A stretch of 64,000 nt of DNA from Maratus speciosus (lineage: Eukaryota; Arthropoda; Arachnida; Araneae; Salticidae): contig OZ010786.1 of NCBI GenBank assembly GCA_963932465.1, forward strand, positions 532,087,073 to 532,151,072, given 5' to 3'. A model generated the notes under the pieces. That model made no database searches. It worked only from the letters and a program-made list of their open reading frames with translations, and was not told where the DNA came from. Below are positions 47,442 through 60,348 of the stretch, piece by piece. The translations under genes and the position numbers were made by a program. Within the stretch, counting starts at the first letter, position 1; every line of letters begins with the position of its first letter.

Positions 47442-48079
47442 ATGGATAATGCTCGTGATTTCGACGACTTCGATCGCGGACAAATAATTGGAGCTCAGCC
47501 CATGGTATCAAAAAGCCATGGATTCTTCATGACATGTAGCAATTATAACAAGATCATGGAGGATCAGTCATGGTCTGGGGTGCTTTTTCTTGGACGTTTT
47601 TGTGATGTTTGATACTTTTACCAACAAGACTCAATGCAATTCGGTACATACAGTTATTGGGATATCACCTCCAACAAATTATGCCTCCCTGTCATCCACA
47701 TGGAAATGGAGTATACAAGATAAACAACTGCTCTTTTCACAGTTCCCAAATGGCTACTGCTTGGTTGGATGAGCAGTCTTCTATCATCTGTCATGAACTG
47801 GGCACCTAGAACCCCAGACTTAAAACCTACTTAGCACCTTTGAGATGCTTTGGAGAACGGTGTGATATCGCGGCTCACAGCATCATAGACTTTTACTGAA
47901 TTATGGGCAGCTCATAAAGATGTTTGGAAAGAAATGTCAGTGGAACACTTCCGAAAACTTGTTTAATCTACGTCTCATCGTATGGCAGCCGTTATTAAAA
48001 CCAAAGGAGACCCAATGCTTTACTTACTTCCTGGACCTAATTCAATGTCACTTAATTGTTTAACAAAATATTAAGTTTT
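47442..48079 (+). pseudogene. Tc1-like transposase pseudogene, internally deleted
   Basis: Starts MDNARDFDDFDRGQIIGA. It then skips to DHGGSVMVWGAFSW (about 47555), so most of the DNA-binding region is deleted. Next come LNAIRYIQLLGYHLQQIM and HPHGNGVYKINNCSFHSS (second catalytic site replaced; family form is QDNAPCH). NWAPRTPDLKPT follows, with stops where the family has PDLNPIEHLWD, and then MSVEHFRKLV and SHRMAAVIKTKGDP (C-terminal block). Stops and frame changes confirm it is dead. Transcription direction is opposite to the Tc1 copy at 43.9-44.9 kb, and the sequences differ enough to be separate lineages. Confidence 0.88.
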
Positions 48080-48328
48080 TGTGAAGTATAGTTGAGACGT
48101 TCAAATTAACCATTTTATTTTCTGGAAGAATTCAGCAGTTAGACTCAAATAGCTGGTCGCCATGTATAGAGCAAACTTATATGTAATATTATGTAAACAT
48201 TTTCCGACAACACGAGCATTACTGAATATGTATTAACCAAACTGTATTCAATCATGTTTGCGGACACAATATATGCTTGTCCGAATACTAGATGTATTTG
48301 AACATTTACTGAGCAGTATTATTCTTGA

Positions 48329-48381
<53 letters not shown>

Positions 48382-51300
48382 TACGTATCGTCGTGGTGAT
48401 TTTACTTGATCTACATGTTGAAAATCGATTTAATAATATTTTCAGAATGTATTTTATTGGCAACATTAGGCATTATAGCATAATATTATTCTAATAGTAT
48501 TTTATAACCTAAATTGGATATGTTGCCAAAAAGCAACATCCGGAATTTAAGGTTTAAAAATTAATGCCATTTTATGAATACAGAATGGTCTGTTTCTTAT
48601 ATTATGATTAATCAATTTTTATAAAAGTGATTGATATACATGTAATACAATTACTGCAAAAATTATAAAAATATAGCAAAAGTTCAAAGTTCGATTTTTC
48701 GAAAATTGCAGAGTATATTATATAAGAAATTATTAAATATCTTATAATACATGCGTATGAAATTGGTGAAATAATGTCCATGAAGAGTTTTGTGATTTAT
48801 AAACGTTACAAATTATCACACAAATATCGTCAGCATTTAGTAATTAAGTAACGTTGTTAAAAACCGAATTGCAAAATATCAAATTATTAACTTTATCGTT
48901 ATTAAAATTTTAAATAATCAGAATGTTCATTGATTTTCATCGCCTACGCCTTTGTATGCTGCAAAGGTCGAATATGTATAAATTCCGTTTACAAAATATC
49001 ATTTATATTCTAACTATTGCGTTATTTTCTTTTAATTAAAATGAATAATGCATCGAGAATCATCCTCATCAAATATTTCGAAATAAATTTATTACACTGA
49101 GAATTTCCATAAGCATGTGATATTTATAGACGATTCGTTGAAACCTGATATATTAAATGCGACATTATAATATTATTGCAATATAAAATATTGCATCATT
49201 GTATGAAAATATGGATAAATTATTCTATTTCATGAATGCCCTCAAGTATATATTACACAATTAGTAAATATTTATTGTACTTAGCTTGAATTTATTTTTT
49301 AATTAATTTCCTGATTCAATATATCTACCCTATATATACAAAATCCTAATGAAACGAATTTATGAAACGATTTTATGAAACGACTTTATGAAGCGCCTTT
49401 ATGAAACGATTTTATGAAACGACTGATTAAACAACTGATTATGTTTCACGGTAATTTGTCCTAAAATATGGAATATTATTCGATGAAATTAACACCAAAA
49501 ATCCGTATTTATTTGCAGATAAAGATAAAGAAGTTTTTATGTAATATGTTTTTAAAGCCATTTCTCCCTACTTTGGTTGCATTTCACATCTATTTTCCTA
49601 TTGGTTGTTCCTGCAATCCACTGTTTTCCTATTGGTCAATAAACATTTAACTTGAATTTCCATCTTTCTTATACATATGAACAAATTTTCGCCATCCTTA
49701 AAACTGAGGAAGGTATGATATAGGCTACCGAAACCAGTATGCTTAAAATTTAAAATTTTTGTCGCTTTTAACGTCGTTATTTTTTACTCTTCTATTACAG
49801 CTTCCAGCCAGTGGTCAAATATATTTTGTGAGATGACTTTCTTTAATTAAAATATTCTATGGCTATGTTTTTTTTTTTCTTGAACGGTTTTTGGAACATT
49901 TAATAACGGTTCGACAACAATTGTAGAGTATTTACGACTTTCTGCATTACATTTTTTCTGATGACTTTATGGAAGTTCTCAATCGATATATTTAGCAGTT
50001 CAGCATTCGAAGCATTTTTATACATTTTTTAAATATTAAACCATAGATATCATGGTAATTTCTTTTACAGCTCTTACATGAATATTTATATTTCATTCCG
50101 TTTTATTTTTTACGGAAAAGAATGACAAACTTTTCACTCTGACACACACACATACATATATTTGATAATGGTCAGAAAATATAGCAAAAATTGTAGATTA
50201 GCTCAATTCATTTAGTTGATAATTACACGCAAAATATTTTAAATATAAAATCATTATTTTGTTTTTGAAAATATTGTTGAGTGTTAAATTTTATTTAATT
50301 ATAAAGCATTCAAATAATAATAATAATAATAATAAATCATACAACTACTCTTCCTAATCAAATGTCATTATTAAAATGAACTATCGACAAAAATATTACA
50401 GAAATCATTTCGTCGGTCTTGTGCTCAAACTCGCGTCCTGTACAACAATTCAGAGCTTTAAACCGCAGCTTCAAGCCTCTGCTACCGGGAACTTGTTCTA
50501 TTTTCTTCTAAATTGAAGAGGTTCAAAAAACGGTTGACGTATGCGCAATTCTATCGAATTTGTGTTATGATCTTACAGAAATAGCTTTGCATTTTATTAT
50601 ATATGATAATATTTTTTTAATATTAACGTGGAGAACCGGCTTAAACGCGCACATGCATATGCATGTTACATACATGTATATTTGTGCATTTGAATATATG
50701 TTTGTGTCCGTTTTAAGAAAATGAAAATCTCAATCTCACAAATTATCATTCTTATATAATGTAAATACTAGAGTTTTATTTAAAATATATTGTTTTTGCA
50801 CATACTAATTCATGAATTATATTTATTTTCGTGGACGTTCAAGTTGTTTACTATTTTATTAAACTGCATGTTTTAAAATTGAAAAAATCCTATGGCATAA
50901 TTACTCATTTTACGATTACTTTCAAAGTTGTTTTAAGAAAACTTTAAAGTAACTAATGTTTTATATACAGAACTTTTATCTTGAAAATACATGTCTCATT
51001 TGAATGTGTAATGAGTTTCGTTAAGATACTGTTTAATCACGGAAACATTATATGACATTACACTGAATGCAAAATGAGTTGAGACTTTTAGAAACATTCT
51101 GTAGTTTTACTTCGCGCACACATCGTGTATACTTTCTGAATAATGTAAAATGTAAAGAACAAGTCTGTGATAGTGAGATTATGTGTAGAATGCTGAATAT
51201 GTAAAGGTAACATGATGTAAAATTTTTTTTAATGCATTCTATAACATCTGATATTTAATATCGAAAGTTTCTGTATATTAAAATTTAGTTTTAAATATAT

Positions 51301-51655
51301 ATGATTTTAGTTATCAAGAATTTTTAATAGCATATCCAATTAATAAATACGTAACAAACTGCTGAGTGGTTATTTTAATTATTGAACGTAATAATATAGG
51401 AAACGTTTCATCACATAAACTACATCTTCCATAAAACATTATGTAATCACTTGGAATGTTCTTTTTTCACTATTATATGTTCATTTTACTGCGGAAAGAT
51501 TCTCCGAGAACATTTCTGCCTGGCGGGAAAAATGTCTCTTATTTTTCTTCGTCATAAATTGATTTGATTTGCATTGAATAGTATTTAAATCAATCTCTGC
51601 TATGAATGATTTTTATTAACATATAAACACCTGTAATTTAAATATAGACTGCCTT
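48080..51655. other. Unassigned AT-rich DNA with microsatellites
   Basis: Holds a 49-bp TA run (48330-48378) that creates overlapping Ile-Tyr frames on both strands, a short array near 49347-49430, and an ATA-triplet run (about 50316-50335). No gene or element boundary is recognised over this 3.6-kb stretch. Confidence 0.5.
49347..49440 (+). repeat. Short tandem array of a 15-16-bp motif
   Basis: The motif tttatgaaacga, with 3-4 variable bases, repeats about six times in succession (atgaaacgaatttatgaaac and variants, one with gaagcgcc). Likely a minisatellite. Confidence 0.8.
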
Positions 51656-51670
51656 TTCTATTCTTAAAAA

Positions 51671-53675
51671 GTCCTTCCGGCCAGTGCCGGAAGGAAGAGG
51701 TAGCTTTCATATTCCTTATTTTAAAAAAGCTAACTTATATTATTCAAACACACGAAGCTCAATTAAGTGGAAACCGAATGTAGGAGATTCAATAATAATT
51801 TTTATCAATACTAAATCATTATGAATGAGAATTTCGCGAAATTAGTCAGCTGTATCCAAGCTGCTTTTATTTAAAGTAACTTATATTTGGCTGCCAAATT
51901 CGGCGATTTCTTAAAGTGCCTGCCATTTTAAGACAACATGGTGGATGAGGCTAACCAGTGAACTTGGTCGAGACCTTAGTAATTGCTGTGCACATGCTCA
52001 CTCACATTGGAATCGGTTGGTATATGCGAGTGCTGTCGCAGGCAAAAAATCAGATTTTTCAAAATGTCACCCACGTTAGAAATTAAAACTGCTATATCTG
52101 AGCCATTTTTTAAGATAAAGAAAAACAAAAAATGCTCCTGAATCCTTATATCAAGGTCAAATACTTAAGAAAGAAACCTTTTTCAATTTCTAATTTTTTT
52201 GCATCTCACTTTAAATATATATTTTTTTATTTAATGGCCGCCATTTTTAAACAAGATGGCTGATGAAGCTGGCCAGCGAACTTGGTTGAGATATTGATGT
52301 ATACTATCCACATGCCTTCTTCCATCGAAATAGGCGAATACGTGTGGTATCGCGTGACAAATACAAGATAGTTTCAAAGTGTTAGCCATGATAGAAATTC
52401 AAAGTGCCATAATTCAACCACTTTTTAAGATATAAACAAAAGAACAAATTTTCAGAAACAAAAACTGCTCCAGAATCTTTGTTTCAAGGCCAAACACATA
52501 AAAAAAACTTTTTCATTTTCCAATTTTTTAATACCTCATTTTAAATTTTAAATTACATTTTTTTAAAAAAATCGCAACCCTTTTGAAACAAGATGGCGAA
52601 TGAAGCTGGCCAACGAACTCGGTCGAGACATAGGTATGTACTATGTACAGACCAAGTTACATTCAAATCGGTTCATAAATACGCCTGTTATCGCGTGACA
52701 AAAATCAGGTCGTTTTAAAATGTCAGCCACAATAGAAATTCAAAATGTTATAACTCAGCCATTTTTTTAGATATAGACAAAACAAAACCTGTTCCGGAAT
52801 CTTTGTGTTAAGGTCAAACACATACGATAAAAATCTTTTTCATTTTCCAATATTTTAGTATCTCATTTTAAATTTTAATTTTTTTAAATGGCCGCCATAT
52901 TGAAACAAGATGGCTGATGAAGCTGGCCAATGAATTCGGTTGAGTTATTTGTATGTACTATGTACACACCAAGGTACATCCAAATCGGTTCATAAATACT
53001 TCTGTTATCACGTGGCAAAAATTAGGACGTTTCAAATGTCAGCCACGCTAGAAATTCAAAATGCTATAACTCAGCCATTTTTTAAGATATATACGAAACA
53101 AAAACTGCTCCCGAATCTTTTTATCAAGGTCAAACACATAAGAAAAAAATATTTCTTCAATTTTCAATTTTTTGGTACCACATTTCAAATTAAAATTTTT
53201 CTTAAAATTTTAAATGGCCGCCATTATTAAACAAGATGGCGGATGGAGCTGGCCAACAAACTCGGTCGAGACATTGGTCTGTACTATGTATAAACGAAGT
53301 TACATCCAAATCGGTTCATAAATACGCCTTTTATCGCGTGACAAAATTCAGGACGTTTCAAAATGTCAGCTTCGCTAGAAATTCAAAATGCTATAACTCA
53401 GCCATTTTTTTAAGATATAGACAAAACAAAAACTGCTACGGAGTCTTTGTATAAAGGTCAAATACATAAGAAAAAAATATTTTTTCATTTTCAATTTTTT
53501 GGTACCACATTTCAAATCTTAATTTTTTTTTAAATATTTAAATGGCCGCCATTTTGAAACAAAATGGCGGATGAAGCTGGCCAACGAACTCGGTCGAGAC
53601 ATTGGTATGTACTATGTACACACCGAATTACATCCAAATCGGTTCATAAATACGAGAGTTACAGTGTGACATAGG

Positions 53676-53715
<40 letters not shown>

Positions 53716-53840
53716 ATTTTGAACGGAGGGTGGTTTCGGGGTCTGGGGGTCATGATCGATGAAAATATACCAAAATTTTTTGAAATCGCTTTCCTCCGAA
53801 CGGCTGCAATAGGTAGCTTTTTGTAAAGAAAGCTACCTAT
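51671..53840 (+). mobile_element. 2.2-kb composite repeat, copy 2 (six 326-bp units)
   Basis: Same architecture as 31861-34055. The 5' hairpin is perfect here (ccttccgg/ccggaagg). Six units have markers at 51960, 52278, 52615, 52932, 53258 and 53586. A TA run lies at 53678-53713, then the G-rich block, then the aggtagcttt/aaagctacct hairpin. Unit n of this copy matches unit n of the other (for example, unit 1 of both has cttagtaattgctgtgcaca). It is followed after about 20 bp by the start of interspersed repeat copy B. Confidence 0.85.
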
Positions 53841-54450
53841 AAGAATGCCTAAGAAAATAAACGGTCAAGTGCGAGTATTACTCGTGTATAGAGGGTTCCG
53901 TAGAATAAATATATGAATTTGTAATTGTATTATAAAAAAAAAAAAGTTGCTAAAAGAATACTAAGACTTTGTAAAAAAATATACAACGTAGGGTTGGGTA
54001 TAACTATATATGTTAGAAAAGTGTAAATGGATATACCATGAAATTTCAAAGAGATATGGAACCTAAATAATATCAAATATAACTATTCGTATAACTCTTT
54101 ATTTAATATTATCCTAATATGTTTATGATGAACTTAATTCGGTATTGACAATAAAAGCAATGCATATTTAACCTTCATTTGGCATTTCATAAAACTAAAT
54201 TTAGCGTAGTAATAACCTTTATTTCTACAGTGTAGCTAAAACAAAACCTCTGTTAAAAAGTTTAAATTTGGCATTGTGCTTAGCGGGCTTCGACTGGAGG
54301 TCTCAAAATTGTAACGCCGTCTTGGTCAGTGCCGCGTTTTTCCAGATAGGTCTTTAATTAACTCTTAAAGTCACTCGAGGCGTATTGAGAGATACACTCA
54401 ATGCAAACTATCGCGAATCCCACAGTATTTATGCGATTCATTCTAATTAA

Positions 54451-54662
54451 ACCTTTCGAGGGCGGTGCCCTTAAAAAAAGGGACACCTAATTTTAATTCC
54501 AAAACAGACAAACGGCACCAATAATACTTAATTAAAATTTTCCTTTTATCATGTACGTGAAAATAAGCAAGTTCGCATTTTCTAATAAATTATTTTATAA
54601 ATTCTGGTGTCAGTCTATTATTTCACAAGTTTATAAATATAATTACTCCGCGCTAGAAAGAA
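54451..54662. mobile_element. TTAA-flanked MITE, 212 bp
   Basis: Flanked by TTAA (54447-54450, 54663-54666). The ends are acctttcgagggc and gcgctagaaagaa. The interior is homologous to 4661-4867 in the reverse orientation. It lies within the insertion in repeat copy B. Confidence 0.8.
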
Positions 54663-54975
54663 TTAAGTGGTCACAACATTGCATTAAAAATATATATTTT
54701 TTTTTAATACAAATTTATTTAAGTACAGGGAAATTATTACAATCTGAAGTATAAGTAAGCACCAAAATTTTCATTCTAGTTGCAATATTTATTTTGTAAT
54801 CCTGCACGTAAACTGTTATGCCAATTTTTTGTTCGACAAATGCCTAACAGTTTCGAGCTCCCTATAAATATTAATTTTGCATCTCTCAATTTTTTAAATA
54901 AATGAAATGAAAGAACATACTTATCTTTCATCCCAGTTGTAATTGTGTTTTAGAATCATATCATATACATTTTAA

Positions 54976-55175
54976 CACTGGAACGACCGGAAATTTTGCT
55001 CAAGTTTCATAAAAATATTTGACACCAGAATTTTTATTTAAAATTATTTGACTGATTTATTTAACGTAAATCTGCGCTGTTTAAATTTAATTTATTTTAG
55101 GAAAGAGTTCCTGGTCCCAGTTGTCATTTAATCATATGGTTGGAGTCGGATCGACTACTTCCGGGCGTTCTAGTG
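54976..55175. mobile_element. TTAA-flanked MITE, 200 bp
   Basis: TTAA at 54972-54975 and 55176-55179. The inverted ends are cactggaacgaccgg and ccgggcgttctagtg. The core gacaccagaatttttattta is shared with 56209-56408, which lies in the opposite orientation and has exactly the same length. Confidence 0.9.
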
Positions 55176-56208
55176 TTAAGATATAAAATGTTGAAAATAG
55201 TCTTTTTTTTCCTGTTTTCCAATGTTTAGAATCCTGTGACCTTTTAAATTAGTATGTTTATATCAATTTGACGTTTATTGCTTTTATGCAGTTACTGGAC
55301 ATTACATTACACATATATATCATTAAAAGTTGTTAACTAGGCATAGAGTACGCCGCCCCTGTCCTTGTGTATGTCCAAACTGGTCGTAATCTTAAGGGTT
55401 AATATCTCGGCTAATTACTGATGATTTTTTTCGAAAATCATTATCAGCTGTGCTTTTATACTTCTGCAACGGTAGGTACATCCAGCGATGCTGAACAATT
55501 TTTCCGAAAACCGGTAAATCGAAATTTGTGTATCATAGAAAAATGCTAATTTCTCAAAAACAATGTGACCTAAGTTAATCGCGATAATTTTCCGGCAAGG
55601 TTTATATCAATGTCTACTACCTCTAATTTTTTTCAGAATTTTAGTTTCAGTAGATTCGGAATTAAATGGGGGGGGGGGCATATTTTTGCGCTATATTTTG
55701 ACAATATCTTTGAAAATATATTACCTGAAATTAAAAGAAATGTACTTTTGAGTCCAGCGTTACGAAAGTTTTCACAGGATACCCCACATGATATACAAAG
55801 AAAAAAAAATTTCAACTAGCATAATTAGCCCCTCTACATTTGTACTAAATATGTTTATGAATGTTTATTAATCTGAAAATATGTGGGTCAATGGTCTTTA
55901 TTACTTCCCCGAATTTGAAATTTCGACGTTCCATAGTTTACGAGTAAAATGGCTGTGACAGACAGACAGACACAGGAGTGATCTTATAATGGTTCCGTTT
56001 TTACTTTTTAAGTACGGAACCCTAAAAATGCTTAAAGTTTAAAATACAATTCATAGCTATTTACAAGATTTTTTTTTTTTTTTTGATAACATACAAAACA
56101 ATTCCTTTTTGGCTTTTAAACAGGAGGACGAATAGTGTATTTAAATGTTCCAAATAAACATACCTCAGTTAAACTTAGTAAAATTGATTTGCACAGGTAT
56201 TACTTTAA

Positions 56209-56408
56209 CCCTCCGTCTACCAGACGGGTCCATTGGACCCGACAGGTACATACAAAATATTCATTCAAACCAGAAATTTCTTTAAAATAAACTAAGTATA
56301 TAAACCAGACAAAAATAAGGTAAATAAATAAGTTAAATAGTTTTAAATAAAAATTCTGGTGTAGAACGTTTTATTAAAACTTGAATAAAATTCCCGGTAG
56401 ATCTAGGG
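56209..56408. mobile_element. TTAA-flanked MITE, 200 bp
   Basis: TTAA at 56205-56208 and 56409-56412. The inverted ends are ccctccgtctaccag and cggtagatctaggg. A self-complementary gacgggtccattggacccg lies near the left end. Same family as 54976-55175. Confidence 0.9.
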
Positions 56409-56412
56409 TTAA

Positions 56413-59075
56413 AGAAGATTCCAAGATAAATTTTAGTAAATAATATTTTTACTGCTCCTTTTATATATTTTGCAGTGATATATAATTTGTAATATAAATA
56501 TCAGATATTTGACAAACAATCAAATAGTCGATCGATTTCGGCGAGGCATAATTCCCGGAAATGAATATGTATTTATCTATCGAAAATAATGAATAATATG
56601 TAGTGCATTCAATAAAATTTCTTTCTGTAGATACAGCTAAAGCCTAGTATAAAAACTATCTATTGTAAAATATGATATTCGAAATCTAAAATAATGTTCT
56701 CTTGAAAGTTTATATTAATATTGTATATTCCTATAACTAATTTTGTTTTAATATTATATTTATAAAATTTTCTTTTATAAACACGGATTCTAAGAAAAAG
56801 TTTGGATTTTTTTAAAACCCAAATAAAGATGAAGAAGAAAGAAAAATCATGCGTAAAGCATATATTATATAACACTTGACAACACAGAATTCTGCAATAG
56901 AGCTTAACCGTTTAATAATGAGAAAAATCATGTCTAAATAAAAATTATGGAAAAATCATAACAAATTGAAAACGCAATTTGAGTAATTATTATATAAACT
57001 TTAACATAATTACAATAAACTGCTGATGTTGTTTTCCCAGGACCATGACGTAACGAAATTCTTTTGAGTGTCCCTGTATGCGAACTCTAAACTGCACATT
57101 TCATTTTTAATACCCAAATTGCTATGGTATGACTCAATAACCTATAACGATCGAATACCAATCCTATTTTTAAGCGTGTTAGAGAAAGGCCAGACTGGTT
57201 GCCAAACAAAAATTATTCGTAATATTTTGTATAAAAAAAAAACACATTTTTGCATATTTTAGAATTACCGTTTAAAAAATCAGCGCCCATCGTTGAGACT
57301 GATTATGTGTCTGAGAATATGCATATATATGGTTTTTTGTTCTGATCTTCTTGATAGTCGTCAGGAGTCTACTTTAATTTATTTGTAAATGTAAGATTTG
57401 TCTAATTAAATAAAGTAAGATAATTTAAATGTATATTCTAAATATTGCATTTGAAACAGCTGCAAAAATAATTTTCAGCTACTGGTCGGTAACACTGTTA
57501 TATCCTCTAAAATCTCAATCTTTTAAAACTAAATGTGTTTTATCAATCATGTACTGTAAATCAGGATACATAAAATCGAAATGAAAATAAATATTTGAAA
57601 TTACGACCAATACAGAAATATTAACCGGATTTTATATCGCGGTCTGGTTTAAATGTCGGCGAAGGTATGAGATCAAATACCTTTGGAAGATTTTTTTATT
57701 TTGACATGTGTAAAAATTGATTTATGAGATATTATATCTTATAATATATGTATTAAATATGGTATTTTTATGATTTTCTGTTTTTTAAGAAGAAGTAAAT
57801 AAACACTGCTGTTTAATGCAGTAAATTAATTAAAAAATTCTTATTCTTCAATAAGATTTTCTGCATGAAATCCTCAATACAAACTATCGATTAACCACGC
57901 AAGCATTTATCTTTATTTTCGCTTCGCAAAAGCACAAATATGAGCATTATTGATTACAATCTAATTCTCCTAATAAGTATCATGATAATATAATATTATT
58001 ATGGCAAGTTGCGTATTATGTGTTACATAGAAATGGTTATACATGCCATGCCATTCCATGCCATAAAATGCCGCTGCTGTGGGATATGCGCTAATGCATT
58101 CGTACTTTGCAATAACCTTAAAATATGAATAGAAAGAAAGTATTTGAAATAATGAAATCATAAAAACAAAAAGAACATTTTTTTAATAATATTCTGGTCT
58201 AATGAGTTGTTTAAGTGGGTAGAGGAAGAAACACAGATTGTTTTGAAATCAATTTAAACAGGCACTTAGTATAATTTTTGCAAGATACACATAATGCTAA
58301 AAATAGCATTAAAGACTAAGTTTTAATCAATAAATATTAATTCAAAACTACTATTTAAAAAAAACCCATTTCTCAACGAATTCTTTAGCATTTATCGTAT
58401 TATTAGTTTATAAAGTAAAGACAAAAATATTCCCTAATACTCAATAAAACAACAATTTCATTTTTGCCACAAATAAACAAAGTGTGAAAGCATCATAATG
58501 TATAAATTGCTTTATTCTCATCAATTTATCGTTTTGTTCTAAGATCATCTGAGTTCATAATGGTGATGAGAAAATTATAACACTTCACACCTTGCAAAAC
58601 ATTATTTTCAATTTATGAAACATTGTCAGTTTATTTTCTGCTGTCAAACTTATATTGCTGCGGAAATGCTATAATATTTCTTCAAAACATTTCCACACTT
58701 AACGTAAAAATGTATTCAGAATTTTTATAATCGATATAATATAAAAAATATACATACTACACTTTAAAAAATATAAATTTATATATTTTTTTAAGTGTAG
58801 TTGATATAATTTATAGTAAATGTTGTTAATAATAATATGTCATATTAATTAGTTTATTATTCATTCGAATAACAGTATAAATTCGAAGCACCTACAGTCG
58901 TCTTCTCATCCGTCCGTCTGACTGTTCTACTGTCTGCATATAACAACGCAAAACTTCTATACCGAAGGCTTTGAAATTTAATATATATAATCTTTTGCAG
59001 AGTTTTTCGGGTCATTTCAAATTTTGTGAAAAACGAATCAAAATTTAAAACACATTAATAAATGTTTTCTTCTTT
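56413..59075. other. Unassigned AT-rich DNA
   Basis: No protein family, TIR or RNA gene is recognised. A short ccatgccat run lies near 58045-58075. The patch 58890-59040 (cgtccgtctgactg and following) has the look of an interspersed repeat tail, without a second copy to prove it. Confidence 0.45.
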
Positions 59076-59078
59076 CTA

Positions 59079-60348
59079 TTGGGTGAGTGCAAAAGTTCTA
59101 CCCGTTTTTTAGTGAAAACAGAAAGACGGAAAACACAAAAAGTTAGGCACATACGAATTCACGCAAGCACCATCAGTATGTATGACCTCTTCGCATGTGT
59201 TTGGCAATAAGTTAATCCAACACGAATAAAACCCTTCTGTTTTGGACGAAAAATACTGTTGTAACGCCGTTTTTACAGTCTCCACATCATTGAAGGTTTG
59301 GCGAGCGAAGACGTTGTGTAAAGATTAAAAAAGGTGATAAATCGAAGGTGCAAGTTCGGGGCTATACGCCAGCTGAGGTAAAACTTCCCAACCAAGATCC
59401 AGTAATTTTCGCCGAATCCTTAAATCAACATGACGCCTGGCTTTATAGTGATGAAAGAGAACCCCTTTGCGATTGATGAGTGCTTACCGCTTAGACGTGA
59501 GGTTTGCTCACAGTCTGTCCAATTGTTGTCTGTAGACGTCTGCATCGATCATCGGGTTTGGTGCGAGGACGTCCTAGTTGGTTATTCCCTTGGCATCCCA
59601 CCTTACACTGAGCAACAATTTTTGGAATGGAATCCTGCTATTTAGGTCGATGGAGTACCCTGTGCAACATCGGCACACGGTCCTTTGACGCTCCATATTA
59701 CGGTACAGTATCCACTTCTCATCACCCATCATAATTCGGTTCAAAAATGGTTTCCTAATGTTACAGGAAAGCAAAGAAACACAGGTGTTGGTCCTCTCTT
59801 CTCGTTGCCTTACTGTAAGCTGGTGTGGTATCCACTTATCGAGTTTGGTGATGAAGCCAAGCACATGCATCCGTCTTTCGATTGTTGTTCTGTGTACCGA
59901 GAATGATTCCGTTAATTTTTCGACTGTTCGATGTGGGGATTTTGTTATGGCTGTGTCGAGATCATTGTCAGAAACCACTGATGGGCGTCCAGAACGGGCA
60001 TATCTTTACAGTTCCTGTCTCCATACAGGAATCTTCTAAACCAAAGGTAGCAGGTGCTATCGCCCACAGCATCTTCCCCCTACACTTGAAAAATGCTGCG
60101 GCAAGCTACGGCTGCTGTAAAGGCTTTATCATACTCATACAGTAAATAATGTCTGATGTGCTCTTTCTTGCGTGCTATGTTGTTTCCCATTCGGCATGGG
60201 TTCTTCTGAGAAACATTGTGCCTATACGTACTCTACTGCTCCACTCGTTATTGGCCACTTTCGTGTCCTCAAAACGTCAGCTGTAACGTCCGTACTCCGC
60301 TTGGCATTTCATATCTTCAAAACGGGTAGAACTTTTGCACTCACCGAA
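59079..60348 (-). mobile_element. mariner element, about 1.27 kb
   Basis: Terminal inverted repeats contain ggtgagtgcaaaagttctac plus ccgtttt on both sides. The left starts ttgggtgag right after TA (59077-59078); the right end reads ttcggtgag inward, and its TA is not preserved. The length is the usual mariner size. The coding strand is minus. Confidence 0.9.
59110..60190 (-). pseudogene. mariner transposase pseudogene, near full length
   Basis: Proceeding on the minus strand: MGNNIARKKEHIRHYLLYEY (start at 60190), a frameshift, EDAVGDSTCYLWFRRF, then the longest open stretch (59978-59574) with VVSDNDLDTAI, SVHRTTIERRMHVLGF, WIPHQLT and PFLNRIMMGDEKWILYRN (first catalytic Asp kept). After further shifts come MIDADVYRQQLDRL, LINRKGVLFHHYKARRHVD and LGWEVLPQLAYSPELAPSIY. 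In mariners the second and third catalytic residues lie in HQDNARPH and YSPDLAPSDYH; here they are Tyr and Ile, so activity is lost even apart from the frameshifts. The C-terminal helices (TALQQYFSSKTEGFY) end just before the TIR. Confidence 0.9.

Larger units (their letters stand above)
53862..56027 (+). repeat. Interspersed repeat, copy B, interrupted
   Basis: The left piece (53862 to about 53920) begins cggtcaagtgcgagtattac and ggttccgta. The right piece (about 55285-56027) resumes at ttactggacattacattaca and ends gtacggaaccctaa. Copy A shows these two points contiguous, so about 1.36 kb was inserted. A G-run (about 55670-55678) lies within the right piece. Confidence 0.8.

Noticed and set aside
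48248..48494. Frames on both strands with Ile-Tyr repeats
   Set aside because: Both arise from a TA microsatellite that is open in several frames.
52940..53454. 96- and 72-codon frames inside the 2.2-kb repeat
   Set aside because: They follow the 326-bp unit phase and are interrupted in other units; shared sequence explains the similarity, not coding constraint.
59430..60145. Plus-strand frames across the mariner
   Set aside because: Antisense shadows of the minus-strand transposase.
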